64,000 bases of DNA. It comes from Rhopalosiphum padi (Eukaryota > Arthropoda > Insecta > Hemiptera > Aphididae). The notes beneath the pieces are model-generated. The model was not told the origin of the DNA and did not search any database. It worked only from the letters and a program-made list of their open reading frames with translations. Below, piece after piece: positions 1 through 13,178 of the stretch; position 1 is the first letter of the stretch, and each line of letters begins with the position of its first letter. The stretch covers positions 41,821,019-41,885,018 of the forward strand of contig NC_083600.1 of assembly GCF_020882245.1 (NCBI RefSeq). The letters run 5' to 3'. A program made the translations under genes and the position numbers.

Positions 1-3000
1 ATTTTAGAAGAAACAGAAATTGATCAATACATGTTTTCTATCCGGCATTTGACTGATTTAAAACCGTTATTGATTAAATCATTCAATCATTTGAATTTTA
101 ATAACTACGAAGTTTGTATAAATTATAATTCTTTTTTTCCTTCAAATGTTTTTTTAATATTTTGATTTGGGTTTTTCTTTCAGGTAATTGTTGTTACTGA
201 AAACCAATGCTTAGAAATGTTTGAAAAAAATTATATAGATTTCGATCAGCTGAACTTAGCTATATTCAATAACTGCCAGAAAATAACTGTGAAAAATAGT
301 ACTTATTTTAAGGTATTTTTTAATTTTTATAAATTATTTTAAACCATTACAAATTTTATACAACAGACATCAGTAGTAAATGATTAACATATGGTTTTAC
401 TTTAAAATAACATAAAAATAATATTTATGTATAATTTTATTTTTTAGATTTGTAACTTTATCAAGGCAAATAGTGAATGTAGAATTTTAGGGATTGTTCA
501 TCCATTATTTGAATTTGATTCTGATCCATTCTTCATTGAAGATAAAATTAAATTTATATCGAATAAATTGTTTTCATCTATCGAGACTGCCAGCGATATT
601 GTTTCTATTTTACGCCACTGTTGTAAACCTAAAGAAGTTCTCATTGAATGTGCTGTTCAAACGGAAGATGTTATCAATACTACAATAAAATCTATGGTAC
701 AAAGTTTAACCGAATTTTTAAATGACCATAACTTTGAGCCTGCTATCATATATGAAGACGATGAAGAATATGGTGAAGAATTAAAACAAATAACTCACCC
801 TAAAAATGAACCCTTACAAATGATAGCTGATTTTTTGGATGTTTTAAAAACAATGGGTCCATATTGTGCAGATAAAGCTGCTTTGACACTTCTATACATG
901 GTAGAAAAATTAAAAGTTAAAACAAAATATGAAAGACACTATATCTTGCTGTGTATTGTTTCTACATTATTGATTCAAATAAGAGCAACGTTTGATGATA
1001 TTTTCTATAATTATAGTAATATTGATAAAATTCTTAAATTTAGTTCTCCTCGTGTGCTACGAATTATTAATATTCTTAAACAATATAAACCAAAATCTTT
1101 TAAAGCAGATAATAACAATGTTGAAGTGTGTAATGATCAAAAAGAAAAAAAAGATAGGACCTTAAAATCTAAATCAGTAAGACGTAATTGGAAATTAGCT
1201 AGAAGATATGGAACTCATAGAAAACAAGGACGATCAAGAGATCAATACGAAGAGACTGTTTGTGCTATAGTTCTTGTAAACAACAAAATGACAGCTTCTA
1301 TTTTGTACTATTTATTTTTAGTAAGTATTTACAGTAAAAAAAAATAAAATAAATTTATCATATTCATAATAATTTTTTATCTTATTTAGGATTTGAAAAA
1401 CAGTAATAAAGAAGATTTTGGTTGGATCCAACCTCAATACACAGTAGATAAAGAAGCAGACCCAATAACTGAACCTAAAGAATTTGAAATTGAACATAAA
1501 AAGCAAGAAGAAACTTTAAGAAGGTACCGTTATATAAATTTTAAATAAAAAATTATTTTTCAATATATTGTATCTGATCGAGGACTCAATATCATAATGA
1601 TTGTTTCAGGTTTCGACAAAGAGAATGTAATGTACTTATTGGAACTAAAGTATTAGAAGCAGGAATTGATTTACCCCGTTGTAATTTAGTAATTAATTAT
1701 AATATACCACTCTCATATAAATCCTATTTAAGATCTAAAAGTAGGGCAAAAACATTAGATGCTCATCATATTTTAATGTTTGATGAAAATGCTACTTCAA
1801 GTATTTTATCTTGTTTAAAACTTTATAAAGACATTAACAAGGTAAACATTGATTTTAAATAATATTTCTACATATTATATTATATATTATCTTATGATCA
1901 TATAGTTTATACAATTTTGAATTATTTTTTGCTAGATGTTATTAAGTCATTGTGCTTTAAAAGATATTAACATGGAAAACGAAATCTATGCCGATAGATA
2001 TAATTGGTGTGTTACACCATTCAAACCAGGAAAAAAGGAAGATTCAGCATTTGTGGATATGGTATCAGCCATTGGTCTTGTAAACAGGTTATAATTCATT
2101 ATATATTTTTCATAATATTATATTTGTATGTATAACTAGTAATATTACTTATAAGTTCTAAGTATGTTTTACCAATAGATATACCTTACAGATAAACTCA
2201 AATGTAATTTGATAATTGTAGATTTGGAATATATTTAATTGATTAAAATATCTATTGTAAATATATTATATATTAATATGTTATGATTTATATAAAATAA
2301 TAATCCATTCATAACAGATTTAACTTGGCTGTAGGGGCTGTTTTTAATATTTGGTGGATTTTATTTAAAAAAATCACTTACTATTACTAGTTCCATTGAA
2401 AAAATTTCTATTTTTACAAGAATCTAAACTGTTAATTAAAGAAAAAAAATATTATTTTAATTTTAAATATATCTTAAATACTTTTAGGTATTCTAAGAAT
2501 AAATTAATTTTAAGCAGAAAGTTGCTACTTTAATGAATATTAATTATTATTTATATTATATATTCCAATGCTCTTGAAATGGTTAAATGTAATATTTGTG
2601 ACTATAATATATTTATTACCTTAGGTACTGTGCAAAACTACCTAGTGATACATTTACCAAATTATCTCCAATTTGGAAGATACAATCAGTAATATATGAG
2701 AATCAACCAATGTTTGTCTGTAGTATTCGACTTCCAATCAATTCACCAATTAAACATGATATACATGTAAGTAGTAATGTGGTGTTATTTATGTATTAAA
2801 AAGAATTAGCTTGGCTTATTGAGTATTCGAGAAAGTCTTAAAAGCTTGTTGAAATCAGGGATAATGGACTTTAAGTAAAGCACCTGCCTCAACTTAAATA
2901 ATATTGTCTCCGTATAGCTTTTAAGTTGATTTTTGATATTAAAGTTAAAGAAAAGTAATTTTATAGTTGTTAATTATTTTTAAGTGTGTTACTTTTATTT

Positions 3001-6000
3001 ATTAATGACTAAAGTAGATTAAAGTATGAATTTTGTGCTCATATAGTATCAACAGGTAGCCATGCTACTAGCATAGAGTAATGACAGATATTTTATACCT
3101 AGTATAATGAAAAATGGTATATCTTAAATATATTGTCATACAATATGTGTTAACGGTTAGTTGTTTGTACATTATTATTGTTAAATCGTAGGTATTCATT
3201 TTATTTAATATACAATTTTTTAGTGAATTATTTATTAAGATTGTTAATATTTTCATTCCTGATTAATGTAATAAAATGATTAAAATGATTATAGTATAAT
3301 TTTATTTAATATTCATCTTTTACTTTTTTTGAAAGGGTCATCCAATGCCATGTGAAATTTTAGCAAAAAGAATAGCTGCATTAGAAGTGTGTAGACAATT
3401 ACATTCTCACGGTGAACTAGATGATACTCTTCAACCTATTACAAAAGAATCATTCCATGCTTTGTTCAATGCTGATGAAGTACTGCCAGATGCTGAAGAT
3501 TCCTTAATACCTTGGGACACTGAAGAGCCTAGACCGGGAACAAATAAACGCCGCCAATACTACTATAAAAGAGTATAATTAATATTTTAAATATTTAATT
3601 TTGCTTTAAAATAATTTCTAAATAATTATAAAATTGTTGTTAGATTGCTGAGGCATTGAATGATTGTAGACCAGTTGAAGGGAAGCCTTGTCATTTGTAT
3701 GCTATATTATTAAATATGAATTGCCCTGTGCCAGAAGAACAAAATACTAGAGGTCGAAGAATTCATCCACCTGAAGAATCTGTTCATGGTTTTGGTGTAC
3801 TTACAACAAAACATATTCCAAGTGTAAGTAAATATTTTTAAACAAAACTATAATATACAGTCTACACCTATATTAGATTGTATTATAAGTTTTAACTTGG
3901 AAATTGAATTATTATTTAGATTCCACCATTTCCTATATATACTCGATGTGGTGAAGTATATGTCAGTCTAAAGCCAATTAAAACAAACATGTTGCTAACG
4001 CAACATCAATTGAATGATATAGCCACATTTTTAAATTATACATTCACCAATGTACTACGTTTGCAGAAATGTCATGTGGCATTTGATCCAACTACTACTC
4101 ACAATTGTTATTATATTGTGCCAACTTTAAGAGGTTGTAAAAATCAAACTATTTATGGTGAAAAAATACATAAAATGTGTTTGATATATTTTAGATGCAA
4201 GTGGATCAATAGATATTGATTGGAATTTCTTAGATAATATGCATAAATGTAAAGATAATAAACTAAGTATTATAACTAATGAAGATAGAATAAATTTTCA
4301 ACCTGATATTGAAGTATTAAAAGATGCTGTTGTTACACCTTGGTACAGAAACCAAGAACAACCTCAGGTATTATAAAAAAAAATTGAATAATTTAACATT
4401 AATTTATATTATACTTCTGTTTAGTATTTCTATGTAGCAGAGATTTGTACACATCTAAATCCAAAATCACCATTCCCTGGTTCTATAGAAAACTATAAAA
4501 CATTTGAAGATTACTACAATCTTAAATATAATTTAAAAATCCAAAATCTTGAACAACCTCTTTTAGATGTGGACCATACTTCAGCAAGATTAAATTTTCT
4601 AACACCAAGGTTTGCTAGTATATGTAAAATATTAAACATTTTTTTTTATATTTTTAATGTTTTCAGGTACATGAATCGTAAAGGTGTAATTTTACCTACA
4701 AGTAGTGATGCGACTAAAAGAGCTAAACGAGATAATTTAAGTCAAAAACAAATTCTTGTTCCAGAACTTTGTAATGTACATTTATTTCCAGCATCAATGT
4801 GGCGTAAAGCTGTTTCTTTACCATGTATATTATACCGTATTAATGCTCTATTGTTAGCTGATGAGATTCGTACTATTGTTGCCAAGGATATATCTTTAGG
4901 ATCACTTAACTTAAGTTTTGGTATAAGATTATAAAAATAGTAGATATTTTCTCTGTACTAATTATTTTTTTAAATGTCATAGATCACATCTGGGAGCCTT
5001 TAGATTTTGGTTGGACCATGAAAGATGTATTAATAAAAAGAAAAGAACAAAAAGAAAATAGTGTAGTAAAAATTGTGGAACCAGTTGAAATTGTTAAACA
5101 TTTTGTAGTTGAAGAAATAAATGAAGAAAATATAGATAAATCAAATGACCCTAATTGGATGGATATAGGAACATGGTCTAATGACATGGCTGACTTTGCA
5201 ATGAATAATATTGATAATACAACAAATGTAAGGTATTCGTCTCCAACTAGTTGGACAGTTCAAAGTGATAATGAATCAAGCACATTTAGTGATACTGATT
5301 CAGATGATGAAATTCAAGTTGATGGATTACATTCGAATGGCTTGCGCATAGAATTTAAAAATACTTATTTAGCTGAAGCTGTGGATGAAAATGATTCCAA
5401 AACAAATAAATTATTTTTTTTCAAAAACAATGAAACAAATGAAAATTCATGGATTTGGAATGAGAATTGTCACTTTGTACCTAACTATCATTCTAATGAA
5501 ATAGATAAACAAATTACAAATTTATTTTACAAAAAAGATGATGAAATTATTATAAATCGAGAAGTAAAAAGTAGTACTAATATTGATAGCTCATCTTTAT
5601 TAAAATTACCATGGGAATTAAATTCAGACACTGGTTATGGACTTCCAGACATTAATATTTTATCAAATAACACTTCATTTGTGCCTAAAGATAAAATATG
5701 TATTAAAAATGGAGTACACTTAAACAATAAAGCAATTGATAATATCAATAAAGTTGATATACAAAATGAAACATTTAGTTTTGACTTTCAGCCAGACTTA
5801 AACAATCATCCAGGACCAAGTCCTAGTGTTTTACTACAAGCATTAACTATGTCAAATGCAAATGATGGAATTAATTTGGAACGTTTGGAAACAATCGGAG
5901 ATTCGTTTTTAAAATATGCCATTACTGCTTACTTATACTGTACTCATGATAATGTTCACGAAGGAAAACTGAGCCATCTTAGATCAAAACAAGTCAGTAA

Positions 6001-8698
6001 TTTGAATTTGTATCGTCTAGGTAAATTAAAAATGTTTGGCGAACGTATGATATCTACAAAATTTGAACCTCATGATAATTGGCTACCACCCTGTTACTTT
6101 GTCCCGCATAAATTAGAAAAAGCTCTTATTAATGCTAGTATACCAACTTCATTGTGGAATATGATAACACTTCCCACATTTAAGGATCCTACAGATAAAG
6201 AAATTGAAGAAGTTATCCAACAGTTCAAAGTGGGCTTCTCAAATGACGACTTAGAAAATACTCCTTTGTTTGTGCCTTACAACCTTGTTACTCAACATAG
6301 TATTCCCGATAAAAGTATTGCTGACTGCGTAGAAGCTTTAATTGGTATTGTAGATTTAATTACTAATCAACAACTTTTTCCTAAAATATTTTTTTTGCAG
6401 GCGCTTATTTGATATCTTGTGGAGCTCGTGGAGCATTATTATTTATGTCTTGGCTAGGAATAAGAGTATTACCTTCACTAGACAATTCAAAATTAGGTTA
6501 CCTCAAACCACCATCTTCTCCACTTTTACGTAATGTTCATGATCCTGAAGGTGAATTAGCGAAGTTAATGAATGGATTTGAATCTTTTGAACAGCATTTA
6601 GGATACCGTTTTCAAGATCGTAGTTATCTATTACAAGCAATGACTCATGCTTCTTATCATCCCAATCGTTTAACTGATTGTTACCAACGATTAGAGTTTC
6701 TGGGTGATGCAGTTTTAGGTAAGCAAATAAAAATATAATAATTGTAATAAATCTAAATTAAAATTAAAATTTTAGATTATTTAATTACGCGACATTTATA
6801 TGAAGACAAAAGACAACATTCACCTGGAGCTTTGACAGATCTTCGTTCAGCACTAGTCAATAATACAATTTTTGCATCCTTAGCTGTTAGAAATGGTTTT
6901 CATAAGTATTTTAAACATTTATCTCCGGGTTTGTCTGAAGTTATTTGTAGATTTGTAACCATACAAGAAGAGAATGGTCATACTATTGATGAAGAGGTAT
7001 CTAATCATTATTCAAACATATTTTCTTTTTATATTTATGGGTAAAAGTTGTGCTTCTAAAACTTAAAAAAGTATAATATCTATAGATACATAATTGGTAG
7101 AGTATGGTAATATGTTATTTTGAAGAAATTATTTTAAGTTTAAACTACATGTACATTTTAAAATAGTATTTGCAGTTTAATTATTAAGACTATAACATTT
7201 TTATAGAATGTTGCTAATATTATATTCTATCAATTTCAAATATAGTTTTTATAAATACTAAAAAATAAACACCCAAAATCATTACTCTTAAAAAATGAAT
7301 GCTAAATTTACTTAATTTTGAGTGCTAGTTTCCAACATTCCATTACATCATTATCATATAATTTCTAAACCTTTAAAATATTTTATAGTTTTATTTCTTG
7401 GGAGAAGATGATTGTGAAGAAGCTGAAGATGTTGAGGTTCCAAAAGCACTTGGTGATGTTTTTGAATCAGTTGCCGGAGCAATTTATTTAGATAGTAATA
7501 TGTCATTAGATACAGTGTGGAAAGTTTATCATAAAATAATGGAAAATGAAATGGGTAAGATTATATAATATTATATGTACTTTAATAATATAATTATTTT
7601 AAAGTAATTGCTTTAAAATCATATATTTGTTTAAAACAATTTGAATGTTTTAGTATTTTTTAAATAATTTTTTATACACAAAGTTATCTTAGCTGTAAAA
7701 CATGTATTACTATAAAGTATTCTAACAAATTTATAAAATAATACAAATCAATACTTAAATATTATAAAATTGATTCCCTAAGATAGACATATTAAGTTAT
7801 TATACCAAAACTGCCTAAAAAAAATAAATTTGTGATCTCATGACATATGAATGTCAAAATGCAATAAATACTTATTACAGAATATATTATCCACACATAT
7901 ATACTAATACACAAAAATGTATTATTATTTATTATATATTTTTAGTAGGTAAGTATTATAAATAAATACTTGGAACATTTTTATGTTTCAGAGCAATTTA
8001 GTAAAAACGTACCAAAATCTCCTATCAGAGAGCTTCTAGAATTAGAACCAGAAACTGCTAAATTTAGGTAAGTAACTTTTAAAAATATATTATGAAAAAA
8101 TTGTCTTTTGGTAGAAACAGGTGATAAGTTTGCTGTGTATAATATACAGGTTATGCCTCATTTAGATCATTTGTTTCAATCAAATAATATGTGGATGACT
8201 GAAATTTGGGTCAACTCATTATATTTTTTCAATGAAATTTAATTTTATTAGTATTAGTGCCCATTTTTTTTTTTTTTTTACTCGTTTATGGAATTTTCTA
8301 TTTTTAGTACTTTTATAAAATATCATAAATAAGATTCTGTTATATTTAGTTGAATTTTGTTTTTAGTAAATATACTTTTACCATAAAGTAGTAATCATTT
8401 TATTTTTTTGACTTAGAAGTATTAATGTAATAGAATCATTATTATTGTTACTTATTTTTAACTTAGAGTCTAACTGTGTTAAACGTAAAAATATTTGGAG
8501 ATGTGCAATAAAAGTTTAATTATTTTTTCTATCATTTTTAGTAAACCTGAAAAATTGGCAGATGGTCGACGAGTCAGAGTTATAGTTGAAATATTTGGCA
8601 AAGGAGAATTTAAAGGTATTGGTCGGAATTATAGAATTGCTAAATGCACAGCAGCCAAATGTGCCTTAAAGCATTTAAAGAAAAAGATAAAGAAATAA
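1..8698 (+). CDS. Dcr-1: Dicer-1 (Dcr-1), 3' part; N-terminus outside window
   Basis: Class III RNase that cuts pre-miRNA hairpins in the cytoplasm. Exons as read: 1-111, 184-312, 448-1320, 1390-1523, 1610-1841, 1936-2087, 2625-2766, 3336-3572, 3644-3823, 3920-4133, 4195-4367, 4425-4609, 4667-4920, 4983-6344, 6401-6718, 6776-6996, 7389-7554, 7992-8067, 8542-8698; all phases join, giving 1771 residues to TAA. Order: degenerate helicase (exons 1-5; FRQRECNVLIGTKVLEAGID), Dicer dimerisation domain (exons 6-8), platform, PAZ (4195-4760), an acidic Dcr-1-type linker after WEPLDFGW (exon 14), RNase IIIa (ERLETIGDSFLKY; second acidic pair in ADCVEALIG), RNase IIIb (QRLEFLGDAVLDYL; GDVFESVAGA) and a C-terminal dsRNA-binding domain. 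Both RNase III domains keep their acidic residues. Dcr-1 rather than Dcr-2 is judged from remembered sequence. Aphids are reported to carry two dcr-1 copies; which one this is cannot be settled here. Confidence 0.95.
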
Positions 8699-8853
8699 AT
8701 TATAGTCTTTATTATACAGTATTAATTGGAAACAAGTACATTAAGTGATTTATGTTGAAGTATGGAATTTATTTTAGAATTAATTAAAGTTACTACTTTA
8801 GATTATTAATTATTGTATAATTAATTTTATTTAAAATACTTACATTTTTATTC

Positions 8854-8859
8854 AATAAA
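8854..8859 (+). terminator. Poly(A) signal for Dicer-1
   Basis: AATAAA lies 156 bases after the Dicer-1 stop codon, followed by T-rich sequence. It is the clearest poly(A) hexamer before the hAT-like element at 8998. Inferred from position only. Confidence 0.5.
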
Positions 8860-8997
8860 AGTATTAAATTTGTCATATTAAAATATAAAATTATTTTTTA
8901 TTGATAATTTATTTTTCCTTTTTTTTTATTTAATATTTTTGATTCTGATAATTGCAATTAATGTACTTATTTATTGAATCCAAAAAAACATATATAT

Positions 8998-10103
8998 CAG
9001 GGATGGCAAATCCATGGCACGCAACAAAAAATTAAAATATTTTTACTATATACGGGGTGATTTTTTTATCATGAACCACTCATTATTTCAAAAAGTATTC
9101 ATGTTTTTGAAAACATTTTTTTACATAGTTTCAAGTTGTTAAAAAATCAATGTTTTTATTAAAAAGTTATATTTTAAATATTTTTTATCCTTATATTTTT
9201 TTGAATCACAACATAGAGTTTTAATTTCATATTCCAAAGCAGAATAATTGTCTATTTTGATACATAAAAATCGAATTTAGGGCGAGTAGTTTATGAGTTA
9301 TACTTCTTTAAAGTTTTGACAAGCGGAGTGGAGTGGTATGAGTTTGACCTTTTTTAAGCTACTTATAGACAATTGAAATTTTTGACTTTTCTAAGTTTTT
9401 TTTCTTAAAATACTGATAAAAAAATTTGGCTATCCAAAAAGTCTTTAAAATTTAATACAAGGTTTATTATAAGTTGTACTTATTGTAATAAAAAATCGTT
9501 TGTCACAATTTTTGTTTATAAACATTTAAAGTTCAAATGTTTACGAAATATATCAAAATCACAAAAATTTGCAAGGAATTTTGAAGTTAAAAATTCATAA
9601 AATTTTTGTGATTTATACTTAAGGTTCAAAAATTCAATACAAGGGTATCCATAAGTTTTTCAAGTAACTGTAAAAAAAAATTCCAGTGTCAATATAGAAA
9701 ACATTTTATAAGCGTATGAAATTTAATTTTTTTACGAAATCGCGTAAAGTAACGATATATTACAATTTAAATATAGGTAATAATATAATATATTCAACTA
9801 ATTATCATTGACTGATAAATCATCTCCGTTCAGACTCGTTCTTCGTATGCAATGATATCCGTCATTGCATTCAAATTTAACACATCCATTATAGTGACCA
9901 GTGACCTACTCTCCATCCCTACTATACAGCAGAGCGATACCCACTTGCCCACTTTTTTTATATTAATACATTAATCATACAATAAAATTACAATAATTTT
10001 TTTTACAATATTGAATATATATATATATATAATATTTTTCATGGCAAGCTTGAAAAAAAAGGTAATTTTTGGGACCATGTGTTCAAAAGGTTTGCCACCC
10101 TTG
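8998..10103. mobile_element. Non-autonomous hAT-like DNA transposon
   Basis: The left end begins CAGGGATGGCAAATCC and the right end, read inverted, begins CAAGGGTGGCAAACC: imperfect terminal inverted repeats of the CAGGGGTGGCAAA type common in hAT elements. Both flanks carry the 8-mer ATATATAT (8990-8997 and 10104-10111), the hAT duplication length, although an AT repeat is weak proof. No transposase frame survives in the 1106 bp. The inner part 9050-9340 is a module that recurs in the TAF7 intron palindrome, and 9400-9600 resembles 17220-17400. No strand can be assigned. Confidence 0.75.
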
Positions 10104-10111
10104 ATATATAT

Positions 10112-11717
10112 TATAGTGACTTACTTAACTACAAGATATATTCAACTAATACTATAGAGCAGTTACCTACTTTCGTTTATGTTAAAAATGATATTAAAAG
10201 TAAAAGTTAACCTTTAAATTTATAGGTATACATTCACTTAAATTGTGTAGTGAAAGGTAAATAATATATTATTGGTTTTAGGGCATCAAGGCATAGTTTC
10301 TGTTTTAATTAAAATTAATTTAATTTAAAATTTTACATGCTTAACACAAATCTTAATTATATTAAATTTGTTATGATAAGTTATAAACTAACATTGGTCA
10401 TTTAAGAAAAATGAAGAAAATAATATGGATAATTATTATTTATTACTCAATAAATTTATAATTTTTTTTTTTTGCCAACCTTTTAGTTTGTACATTAATA
10501 AGTTAATTGAATAATCAAGAGTCTATTAGTTAACTTTAATACATTATCTTCTTTAGTATTTATTAATAACTCTATTCAGTTGAGTAATTAAATAGACAAC
10601 ATAAATATTGTAATAACAAAGAAGGAAATAATCATAACTCATAAGTTATATTAGATTATTAGGCTTGGGTACTGATTAGGCAGTTCATCATTTGAATAAA
10701 AAAATTGTATGTAATAATTATCAAAATTATAGTATGTATAAATTATTCATTCTTTAGATTAAATGTTAAAATATTTACTGTGATAATATAGAAAGTAATT
10801 TAGAGTAAAACAAGTTTTATACCAAACTTTCTAGGTTTGATATGACAGTTATTATGTAAAATACTTTACATAATTCTACACAAATTACTTAATACAATTT
10901 AAAGAAATTAAATATTTCTTCAATTTATAAAAGTTTTTTTACTTTTACTTTTCTTTAGGGGTTTGAGGGGTTGAAACAATTATTTTAAAATTTAACTAAA
11001 TTAAAAGTCATTTGATGTGAGCTAGTTTTCATTTCTGATCACTCTACAATAAGTGTATTATACACTTAAGTTTTAACAAATATTTTGTATTATGTACAAT
11101 ATTTGTATTGGTTAGTCTATTGGTTACAAAGGTAGTCCTGTTAAAATAACAAGTAGTATATATTTTAAAATTTAACCAATTGCACTTTCCGTCAGGGTTA
11201 CATAACAATATTATTTGTAAATATAAAAAAATCTATACACTAATAATATAATAAAGTAACAATAATCTAGGTTATAGATAAAATATTTATAAAGTAAAAA
11301 AGTATTGAAAGTATTAAAATTGTTAAGTACAAACTCATAACTAATGTACAATTGTTTTTAATATTAAAATGTTAAAAAATATATTATGCAATTCAAAAAA
11401 TCATATATAATTTTAGTAATTTAACAATACAAAAACAGTTCATAAATACAAGAATTAATGAATATATTAATATAATAAAGAGTATTTAACATTTTTATCA
11501 CAATATAATGATAATTATTAATATGAAAACTTATATAACTTAAAACAAATTATAAAATGTAGGCAATTTTTGTATAAAACACTTTGTTAGATATTTAAAA
11601 AATCATTTTCAATCATAAATTTAGAAAATTGATACCTAATCTTTGAAATTCATAACAAAGTACATTTAATTAGGAATATCCACTATAGTTGTCATACGGT
11701 ACAAATAAAACAAAAAT
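10112..11717. other. AT-rich spacer between hAT element and UAP gene
   Basis: About 1.6 kb of low-GC sequence with A/T runs and no open frame that looks coding on either strand. The part nearest 11717 should hold the 3' UTR of the minus-strand pyrophosphorylase gene. I see nothing else supportable. Confidence 0.6.
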
Positions 11718-13178
11718 TTAATTTTTATTATTAGATACTTCTTCAACAGATTTTAATTCTAATACAGAATCAAACATTTTACCATCAACTAAGAGCTTAA
11801 GATTTTCACCAGCATAAGATAAAAGAGGTGAAATCTCACATTCAATGTTTTCTGTTTTAAATTTTCCTCCAGATTTTTCAACAAATTTTCTATGAAGTGA
11901 AAAGACATCCAAGCGAGCAGTTTTAGGGTTATCTTTGCCATTAGGCACATCTGCATTCTTTAAAGCACTAAATTCTTCATCTCTTTCTACTTCCCAAACA
12001 GCAAGACGATTACAAAATTCAAAAACATCGAAAATAAATTTCTCCATTTTGATACCATTTGGTTCTTCAGGTTTGCATACAGTGCCATCATCATTTATAT
12101 AAGGTATTTTTTTTTTAGCAACATGCAATTTTAATTTACTATTATATTTGTAAGCAACATCATTTAAAAAATCTGTTGTAAAAAAATGGTTACAAATATT
12201 ACCAGCACTAAAAGTTAAGCGGCCATCTGGATTTCTTTTTTCAGCTGTATTTTCAGTGATTTCACTATACTCAACAACTTGAAATTTTCCGTCAACCTCA
12301 CATACAACACCTAGTGGCTCAGAGGGATATGCTTTTTCAACAACTTTTGCCCCACATTCAGCATTCTTTGTTATGCAATACCCAATAAATATTGGATCTG
12401 CTACTTTAACTAATATATTATCTACACTATGAGCATGGAGGTATTCAACACCTAGCCTATTAATTTCATCCAGTATATTACGATCACGTAAAGCTTTATA
12501 TATACCACCATTACCATCTGGAGATTTAGAAATTTTATTTATACCTTCCATAATAATTTTCCCATCAAATGTAAATGCTGGCAACATATATTGTTCAAAA
12601 AATATAACTTTTTTTTCATCTAGGCCAAAATAATTATTTTCCTTAAAGTATTTCTTAGTAGGTTCCATAGTGTGTTCACTAGTCATTATAAACCAAGGTA
12701 AACCTTTACTGCTTCCAAAATTTTTATTTGCTAGCCTAATCAGACAGCGAATACGTTCTCCTTGAATACGGAATAACGATTTATGAGATGGTAAACCGAC
12801 GTCATACATACCTTTAGGGTAGTTAACTCCAAGCCTTGTACCTTGCCCTCCAGCCATTAACAACACTCCGACTTTACCTTGGGATATCTGCTCAAGTCCA
12901 ATCTGCTCATATTTAGTCAAAAGTTCTTTTGGACTGCGGTTCACAGCACCATAAAGTTCAGCGGGTATAGGGCTCATTCTATTATCCAATTTTTGTTGAT
13001 TGACATTCATATTTTCTACAGTATTTTTAAACATTTCAACAACTTCAGGAATGTTCAGTTCACAGACGTCTTCCAACAGAAAGGCTTTTTCTTTTTCATC
13101 GAGTTTGTTCCAAAATTTAAAAATATGTTCTTGATCATATTTTTTAAGCAATGTTATTACAGAATCAAAGTCAGACAT
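11718..13178 (-). CDS. UAP1: UDP-N-acetylglucosamine pyrophosphorylase (UAP1/mummy type)
   Basis: Cytosolic enzyme that makes UDP-GlcNAc from UTP and GlcNAc-1-phosphate, the last step before chitin synthase and protein glycosylation (mummy in flies). The frame has 486 codons from the Met at 13178 (protein starts MSDFDSV); a longer frame adds 20 residues from 13238, but that extension is hydrophobic and not family-like, so I chose the inner start. Visible hallmarks: nucleotide-binding loop LMAGGQGTRLG at residues 107-117 followed by PKGMYDVG, the SPDGNGGIYKAL substrate segment, VDNILVKVADP, the NICNHFF stretch, and KMEKFIFDVF near the C-terminus. Length matches the usual 480-520 residues. It has no intron, unlike its multi-exon neighbours, and no frameshift or stop, so it could be an intact retrocopy or a gene that lost introns. 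A GC-rich patch with short inverted repeats lies just upstream (13320-13391). Confidence 0.95.
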   Translation of the reverse strand: MSDFDSVITLLKKYDQEHIFKFWNKLDEKEKAFLLEDVCELNIPEVVEMFKNTVENMNVNQQKLDNRMSPIPAELYGAVNRSPKELLTKYEQIGLEQISQGKVGVLLMAGGQGTRLGVNYPKGMYDVGLPSHKSLFRIQGERIRCLIRLANKNFGSSKGLPWFIMTSEHTMEPTKKYFKENNYFGLDEKKVIFFEQYMLPAFTFDGKIIMEGINKISKSPDGNGGIYKALRDRNILDEINRLGVEYLHAHSVDNILVKVADPIFIGYCITKNAECGAKVVEKAYPSEPLGVVCEVDGKFQVVEYSEITENTAEKRNPDGRLTFSAGNICNHFFTTDFLNDVAYKYNSKLKLHVAKKKIPYINDDGTVCKPEEPNGIKMEKFIFDVFEFCNRLAVWEVERDEEFSALKNADVPNGKDNPKTARLDVFSLHRKFVEKSGGKFKTENIECEISPLLSYAGENLKLLVDGKMFDSVLELKSVEEVSNNKN

